64,000 bases of DNA, from positions 66,880,697 to 66,944,696 of the forward strand of contig NC_134089.1 of assembly GCF_000715075.1 (NCBI RefSeq), given 5' to 3'. The notes beneath the pieces were generated by a model. It was not told where the DNA came from. It saw only the letters and a list, made by a program, of their open reading frames with translations, and did no database searches. The position numbers and the translations under genes are program-made. Every line of letters begins with the position of its first letter. Position 1 is the first letter of the stretch. Positions 47,099 to 64,000 of the stretch are shown here, piece after piece. This stretch comes from Nicotiana tabacum. Taxonomy: Eukaryota > Streptophyta > Magnoliopsida > Solanales > Solanaceae.

Positions 47099-50000
47099 AT
47101 GTTAAAGCTACTGTCTTTTGTTTCATCACATAACTTCACTCCATTGTCAAATTTCATTGGAGGCATTCAATTTCAGTCCGCCTTCACACCCACTAATCAT
47201 TTCTTCCACTTAGCGCGAGTCTTTTCTTCAATCAGTCATTCCCAGTCCAAGGTATGTCAAATCCTACCTTCCTCTTTTCTTTCACTCATCAATTTTACTA
47301 GCTGTTTCCCCAGGCACATATCATTGTTGCACTCATATCCTTTTTTTTTTTTCAAATTTAAACCCAGATGGAGGCTGATTCTTACATGTTTGGGCCATAC
47401 AAGATTGACAAAAAAGAAGTCTTCTACTCCACTGATTTGTCGTATGCCTTGGTCAACCTCCGTCCCCTTCTTCCTGGTAATTCTTATTTATGTCTTTACC
47501 TGAAAAATTGCATATGCTAGTAAAGATCATCTTCTCTCACTTTCTTTCTCCACTGAACTGAAATTAGATTTCTGGTATTTTTTAATTTGTAATCTAGGAT
47601 CTTTTTTTCCCCCTAATTTTCTTTAATTAGTAATAAGCACCTGTTATTTTTGACTGAAACTTTAACCCTTGATAGAAGGAGTGATGCATCCAGGAGCTGT
47701 ACTCAATACACATAACAATTAACACCATTCATTTGGATGGTTGGAAAATTGTAGAGCAAGCTTTGACAGTAAAAGACACGAGAGAAAGTATGCATACTTA
47801 GCGCGATAGCAGAAAACTGCAATTTTATAGGGTTTTGCTTATTCATCCTAGACACATGGAATGCTTCATAGTTCAAGCACCAAACTAACTGCTGGGCAAC
47901 CTTTTGTTGCTTGAAGCAAATAACCAACATTATACTAGGTAAATGGACACTGTCATATATAAGTGCTTGATCCTATATTTATCTGCTACTCTAGACTAAG
48001 GTCTGGCTTGCAGCACTTCTACTGTGTTCATCTGGTAATTAGTCAGAACCAAACTTCTTAAAATGTGGAATCTATGGAAACTCTATCCTCATTCTGCATT
48101 CTTCATACAAGATTCTTCTCCAACAAAATTTATAAACAAACACGTTCAATGTAGTACTTCCCTTTTGTGTTACTTCCTTAAGTATCAGACTATCAGTTTC
48201 GGGTTCATACTTCTGTTATTGGTATATCCTTCTTACAGTCCCTTGTATTTTGTGATCATTATTCATATTTCTCATGTATCGTAAAAGAAAATCACTTTAG
48301 TATTGGTTTGGTTTTATGTCATCATTTTCCGATGTCGCATGAGTACCATCTATTGAGCACTCTTCTTTTGCCGTGCAGGTCATATCCTTTTCCAGACTGT
48401 AATTGAATGGTTGTTGGAGATTCATTAAATATTTTCTAATGAGAATATAGTCGCTTAATTGTGATGATACAGAGGAAGCTGAAATATGGTGCTTTATCTC
48501 CTCAATATACTTTTAGTATGATCCCTCTGTGCTTAAATGTGGTTTTAACTCCAGAAGTACATGTATTTATGACTTTGGTGTATATCTTCAAATAGAGTAT
48601 ACCTCGGAGGTCACGGGTTTGAGCTGTGGAAACAGCCTCTTGCAGAAATGCAGGGTAAGACTGCGTACAATAGACCCTTGTGGTTCGGCCCTTCCCTGGG
48701 CCCCGCGCATAGCGGGAGCTTAGTGCACCGGACTGCCCTTTTTTTAGAGTATACCTCGGATGATCAGTTTAGAAAGTCCAGTACTCTTTTAAATGGTAAT
48801 GCTAATGCAATGCTACTTGCAATCACTCAATTAATCAACCAATTAGGCTCAATCAAATCCTCAGTGTCAATTCTGTTCTATTTGATTCATTTTTTAATGC
48901 TAAGTAATCTAACTTTTAAGGCAGATAAAAAGTTTAATTTTTTAAATAAAATTATTGGTTCTCTATTTTAAAAATAAATTTCTGTAGAGATTTTTAAATC
49001 TTACACTAATCCTTGCATGAAAATACAAGTCTCCTATCATAATAACAAGAGTCATGACAAATACCGATCCTAATGTAAGTGTAACAAGTTTGGATTCTCT
49101 AAAGATGTAACATAGCAGGGAGCCTGCTTGTCATCTTTTGTACTCCTGCTGGTAGCTTCTCAGTACTATTATATCAATAAAACTACCTTACCTTATAAAA
49201 AATAAAAATAAAAATCCAAGTGTTACCGCATCTAAGAATTTTTTGCTTCTTTTGTTTTGTTCTTTGTAAGTCTGCATTGAGTCCGAGAGATCTAGATCTT
49301 TTGAGACAGCTTTCCTTGATATGATTTGAGGTCTTCCTTGTTCTCTTTTATCACTTTCAATTATTATATCATTGTACATATGGACCATTGCATGTGAAAA
49401 TAAACCATGTTAAGTAACCTCTTATTTTATTTTAGTGCTACTTATAGTATATCCTCTGTGTGTGGTTTTCTAATCTTGCCATATCCTGTATATTACCATC
49501 CATCTTAACATTTGCATGTCTTGTGGATATGTTAAGGTTTAAAGGACCAACATTCACTACATATAGCATTACTAGTTTCACAACCATTATATAGTATTTG
49601 ACTTTCACTTTAGTGGGTATCTTCCAATCTTTAAGCACTACCCTGTCACCCCTCCATTTCAACTATCTTTTTTATTTTTATTTTTTATGCATTACATTTT
49701 CATCTATCATGCCATCCTCCTGGAAGACTGAGCCTAAATATTTGAATTGTCTGCACTTGTATACCATAGTCCCTTCTGATCTCACTTCACTTGCATTCTT
49801 CTTGTGGAGGCTAACCCTCGTAACATTCATAGTATCTTTACTTTCGTAGATCTAATTCTACCAATATAGCTAAGGTTTCTGTCATGGATATATGAACATA
49901 TGCGATTTTATCCTCATGATTTGTGTTGAGCAATTGATTGCAATATCATTTTCATCTCTCATTGATCTTGCAACTATCCATCAAATTTGTTGGCAATTAT

Positions 50001-51535
50001 CTTAATACACTTACCTTGGTTTGGGTCTTTACCCATCTTCTCTTTTAGTTGTGCTAGCTTATAGATCACATACTCACAGATGCAGAAAAAACATCCAATT
50101 AAAGTTAGCTATGATATGCAAAAGTCTGGAGACATAATAATAAATTTGAACTTTGTTAGTTTTTAAGGACAAGTGGCATCTGGCGATTATTAATTTATGT
50201 AATACAGAAGAGTTGATTCCCATGACTGGACCATGAAAGCTTGTAACCAGACAAGATAGTGTTATTGGCTGTGGTCTGAATGATTCCTCTCACAAACTCA
50301 TCCTCCAATGCAGTTAATAAACTTTTTATTGACCGTCATTATGAGGTTTATAATTCTTGAAATATATATTAATAGACAGTTAACAAAGGTGTTATGTCTG
50401 TTGGGGATGATTCTTGTTCCAATCTTTTGTTATAACTGCAATATAAGTTTTCTCCCACCAATTAATAGGTTTAATTTTGTGCTTTATTGGCCTTTGGGCA
50501 TGTCTCACACTACATCTATTAGTTTCTTGAAAGTCTGCTTGTATTCTTTTGTTTTTCTTTTCCTTGGGGTATTATGGATTATGGAGTGGCATTCAAAATC
50601 TGAAGTATCATATTTGGTCTACTTAACGAGATGTACATGTGCTTGTCTGCCCAAGACGCGAAGTAAAGCGCTTTGGTGATCTTTCTGCTGATGAAACTAG
50701 CGACTTGTGGCTTACAGCACAAAAAGTGGGCAAGCAACTTGAGTCCTACCACAAGGCATCCTCTCTTACATTTGCAATCCAAGTAAGAAGGCAGAGTTGT
50801 TATCATTAATGATATTATTGTAAAACCTGATATGCTCAGATTTTTGAAAAAGACAGCTACAACAACAACAACCTAGTATAATCCCACTTAGCGGGGTCTG
50901 GGGAGGGTAGTGTGTACGCAGACCTTACCCGTACCCTGGGGTAGAGAGGCTGTTTCCAAATAGACCCCCGGCATCCTTCCCTCCAAGAACTTCTCACCTT
51001 GCTCTTGGGGAGACTCGAACTCACAACATCTTGCTGGATGCAGAATTTGATATTTATAAGTATTCTTGGCATCATTGTACAATGTAAAAAGGATAGCCAG
51101 ATTTTCTTTGTGATTGAGTTATGTATACTTTCACTTATGTTCTTGTTTTATTATTATTTGTTTCCTTTGGCTTATTTTACTGGTTGAGAAGCTGGTCCTA
51201 AGTTCTTTGCTTCTGTTAATATCTCAGGATGGACCCCAGGCGGGGCAGACAGTTCCTCATGTTCATATTCACATCATCCCACGTAAAAGTGGTGACTTTG
51301 AAAAGAATGATGAAATTTATGATGCTGTAGGATTCAAATATCTGTTACTGATTACTAGTACTTAGTTGGCTGGATTCAAAATACAAATTGCCGGTACTAA
51401 TCTTTTGCATTATTCATGCAGCTGGACGTGAAGGAGAAGGAGATGAAGCAATCGCTCGATTTGGACAAAGAAAGGAAAGACAGAAGCATTGAGGAGATGG
51501 CTGAAGAGGCAGATGAATACAGAAAACTTTTCTAG
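47099..51535 (+). CDS. FHIT: FHIT-type bis(5'-adenosyl)-triphosphatase, 5 exons
   Basis: Exons are 47099-47251, 47368-47476, 50631-50782, 51228-51326 and 51422-51535, joining in phase to about 208 residues. The histidine-triad enzyme cleaves Ap3A and similar dinucleoside polyphosphates to AMP and ADP. Exon 2 gives [14 protein letters not shown] and LVNLRPLLP; exon 3 gives [13 protein letters not shown] and LTAQKVG; exon 4 gives [17 protein letters not shown] with the HxHxH catalytic triad; exon 5 gives the charged C-terminus ending RKLF. Exon 1 adds 51 residues, rich in Ser, Phe and His and poor in acidic residues, which looks like an organelle presequence; the short form would start at 47368. 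Introns 2 and 3 contain SINEs and an RTE piece. The exon 3 acceptor (CTTAACGAG) is weak, and the join gives one residue more than the family (LLPDVHVLV against LLPxHVLV). Confidence 0.88.
48609..48745 (+). mobile_element. Au-type SINE, 5'-truncated, with perfect 15-bp duplication
   Basis: The sequence GGTCACGGGTTTGAGC, AACAGCCTCTTGCAGAAATG, CGCATAGCGGGAGCTTAGTG and a T-run end is the plant Au SINE. It is flanked by AGAGTATACCTCGGA at 48594-48608 and 48746-48760, a perfect 15-bp target duplication. The first ~40 bases of the family are missing. It lies in FHIT intron 2, same strand as the gene. Confidence 0.9.
49075..49216 (+). mobile_element. Possible L1 LINE 3' end in FHIT intron 2
   Basis: The stretch ends ATCAATAAAACTACCTTACC then TTATAAAAAATAAAAATAAA, much like the L1 3' ends at 53640 and 61190 (TACCTTATAAAA). 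No coding part is left. The call rests on this tail likeness. Confidence 0.45.
49440..49980 (-). mobile_element. RTE-type LINE fragment in FHIT intron 2
   Basis: On the minus strand, about 49850-49690 reads [10 protein letters not shown] and [23 protein letters not shown], then 49662-49440 reads [14 protein letters not shown] and [11 protein letters not shown]. These follow the RTE C-terminal segments (FRYLGS, then K-GKFYRT-RPAMLYG). It is frameshifted and dead. Confidence 0.7.
50858..51038 (-). mobile_element. TS SINE in FHIT intron 3
   Basis: From ACAACAACAACA through GCGGGGTCTGGGGAGGGTAG, GAGAGGCTGTTTCC and GGGGAGACTCGAACTCACAA. Orientation is minus, as judged from the B box and the TTG-type tail. 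It closely resembles the copy at 24522. Confidence 0.88.
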
Positions 51536-52447
51536 TGAAGAGGCATAATATATCATCTCATTATTGTCTTTAGAATCCAGCTGTTGCCTATTGATCACTA
51601 ACTATTCCGTGGATGTAACATTCGGATATTATAAACTAGTATTATATGATTACATTCTGGTGTTAGCAGTAAGATATTCCCATCTGAGAAGGGAATTTTA
51701 CTGATATAATTGAAGCTGTTGTTGTTTTTTCCTGTACTCAAATTTGTTTGCTATACCACTGATATATCAATGATAGCCACTGCAGAATTGGGGTTTAGGG
51801 TTACAAGCCCTTCAATTATCCTGAGGATTCCATGATCTCATATTTTTTTTGCTTTCCCGACCAGAATTAGAATGTTGAGATACCTTGATCCTTATACTTT
51901 CAATCGCGTTATTCTAATTGGAATAGAAGGAGTCCCCATTTTATTTTTGTAACAATGTTTGATGTATGTTTTTTTAAGATGCCATTTTACACTAGAGCCA
52001 TTTTTACGCTCTTATATAACTTTTTTTCTTTTTAGTTTCAAATTTTATTTATTACACAAAAGCAATGTTCACGTTTAGTTTGGTAGAGAACAAGTACACT
52101 GTGTTTGGTGTCATTTGAAGTTTTTCTATTTATTTTTATTTATGTGGATTTCTTTTAGTAAAATATCTGGTTATGGCTCTATGAATAAGTAACAAATTAG
52201 TTATTTCCCCTCCGATAAAACTACTTACTACAATTGTAGATGTATTATTCGAAGAGATTTCTTCCTATCATGACAGTTCAATAATCAAGAGTTCACAATT
52301 TTGAACCATAATATTATCAAGAGTTCATAATATTATGAGTTAATGTTTTCATTTACTCATACGTAGGAAAGGGGGATAGATTGTAATTTTGGAATGTTCC
52401 AAGACTAATTAATTAAGAGATGTGGCACTCTATAATTGCTCAAAGAA
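51536..52447. promoter_or_regulatory. FHIT 3' end and RecQ upstream region
   Basis: 912 bp between the FHIT stop and the RecQ start. The first part should hold the FHIT 3' UTR; T-rich stretches lie at 51845 and 51965-52060. No ORF or element was recognised. The RecQ promoter is expected in the right half; I could not single out a TATA box. Confidence 0.4.

Positions 52448-64000
<11,553 letters not shown>

Noticed and set aside
48379..48400. Possible alternative FHIT exon after GTGCAG, reading GHIL
   Set aside because: It gives only a few family-like residues, then unrelated sequence, and its donor would put exon 3 out of phase.

Overview
This is a plant nuclear window, almost certainly Solanaceae and most likely Nicotiana. 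The evidence is intron-containing nuclear genes, three TS-type SINEs with CAA/TTG tails, an Au-type SINE, LTR retrotransposons of the Tat, Ogre-like and Copia types, L1 and RTE LINE debris, and a first exon that resembles the tobacco plastid ribosomal protein L17 presequence. There is no bacterial, organellar or CRISPR content. Roughly 85% of the window is transposable-element sequence.

Layout. (1) 1-1097 is the 3' part of a dead hAT transposase with a SINE inside it; it probably sits in intron 1 of a minus-strand RPL17-like gene whose first exon is 1388-1583. (2) 2727-21910 is one Tat-lineage Gypsy element on the minus strand, about 11.4 kb before other insertions. It carries an antisense, apparently intron-containing ORF (3736-6332). 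A Copia element (copy A, 7670-12782) and a 5'-truncated L1 LINE (15796-18422) are inserted in it. (3) 21911-28471 holds RTE-LINE remains, two inverted LTR-like blocks around a SINE, and the start of a Copia fragment. (4) 28472-45784 is a 17.3-kb Ogre-like element on the plus strand with 3.9-kb LTRs. It has a perfect 5-bp target-site duplication inside the Copia fragment, a gag and a decayed ORF1, and no protease, reverse transcriptase or integrase. (5) 45785-46944 is the rest of the split Copia, ending in its 3' LTR.

Host genes on the plus strand follow. A FHIT-type dinucleoside polyphosphate hydrolase has five exons (47099-51535) and begins only 154 bp after the Copia LTR. A RecQ/WRN-like DNA helicase has nine exons visible from 52448 to the window end, where it is still open. 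Both have large introns filled with LINEs and SINEs. RecQ intron 5 (7.7 kb) holds an L1 LINE split by a second Copia copy (copy B, 55906-61031), which is about 98% identical to copy A in gag-integrase protein and has an intact polyprotein.

The host genes do not form a pathway unit. The main interest is in the elements: the antisense spliced-looking gene in the Tat element, a four-fold repeated ~60-bp module and an over-long tRNA-complementary primer site in the Ogre-like element, and the Copia LTR next to FHIT. All intron-exon calls were made by eye from GT/AG signals, reading-frame continuity and remembered family sequences; no alignment was run.
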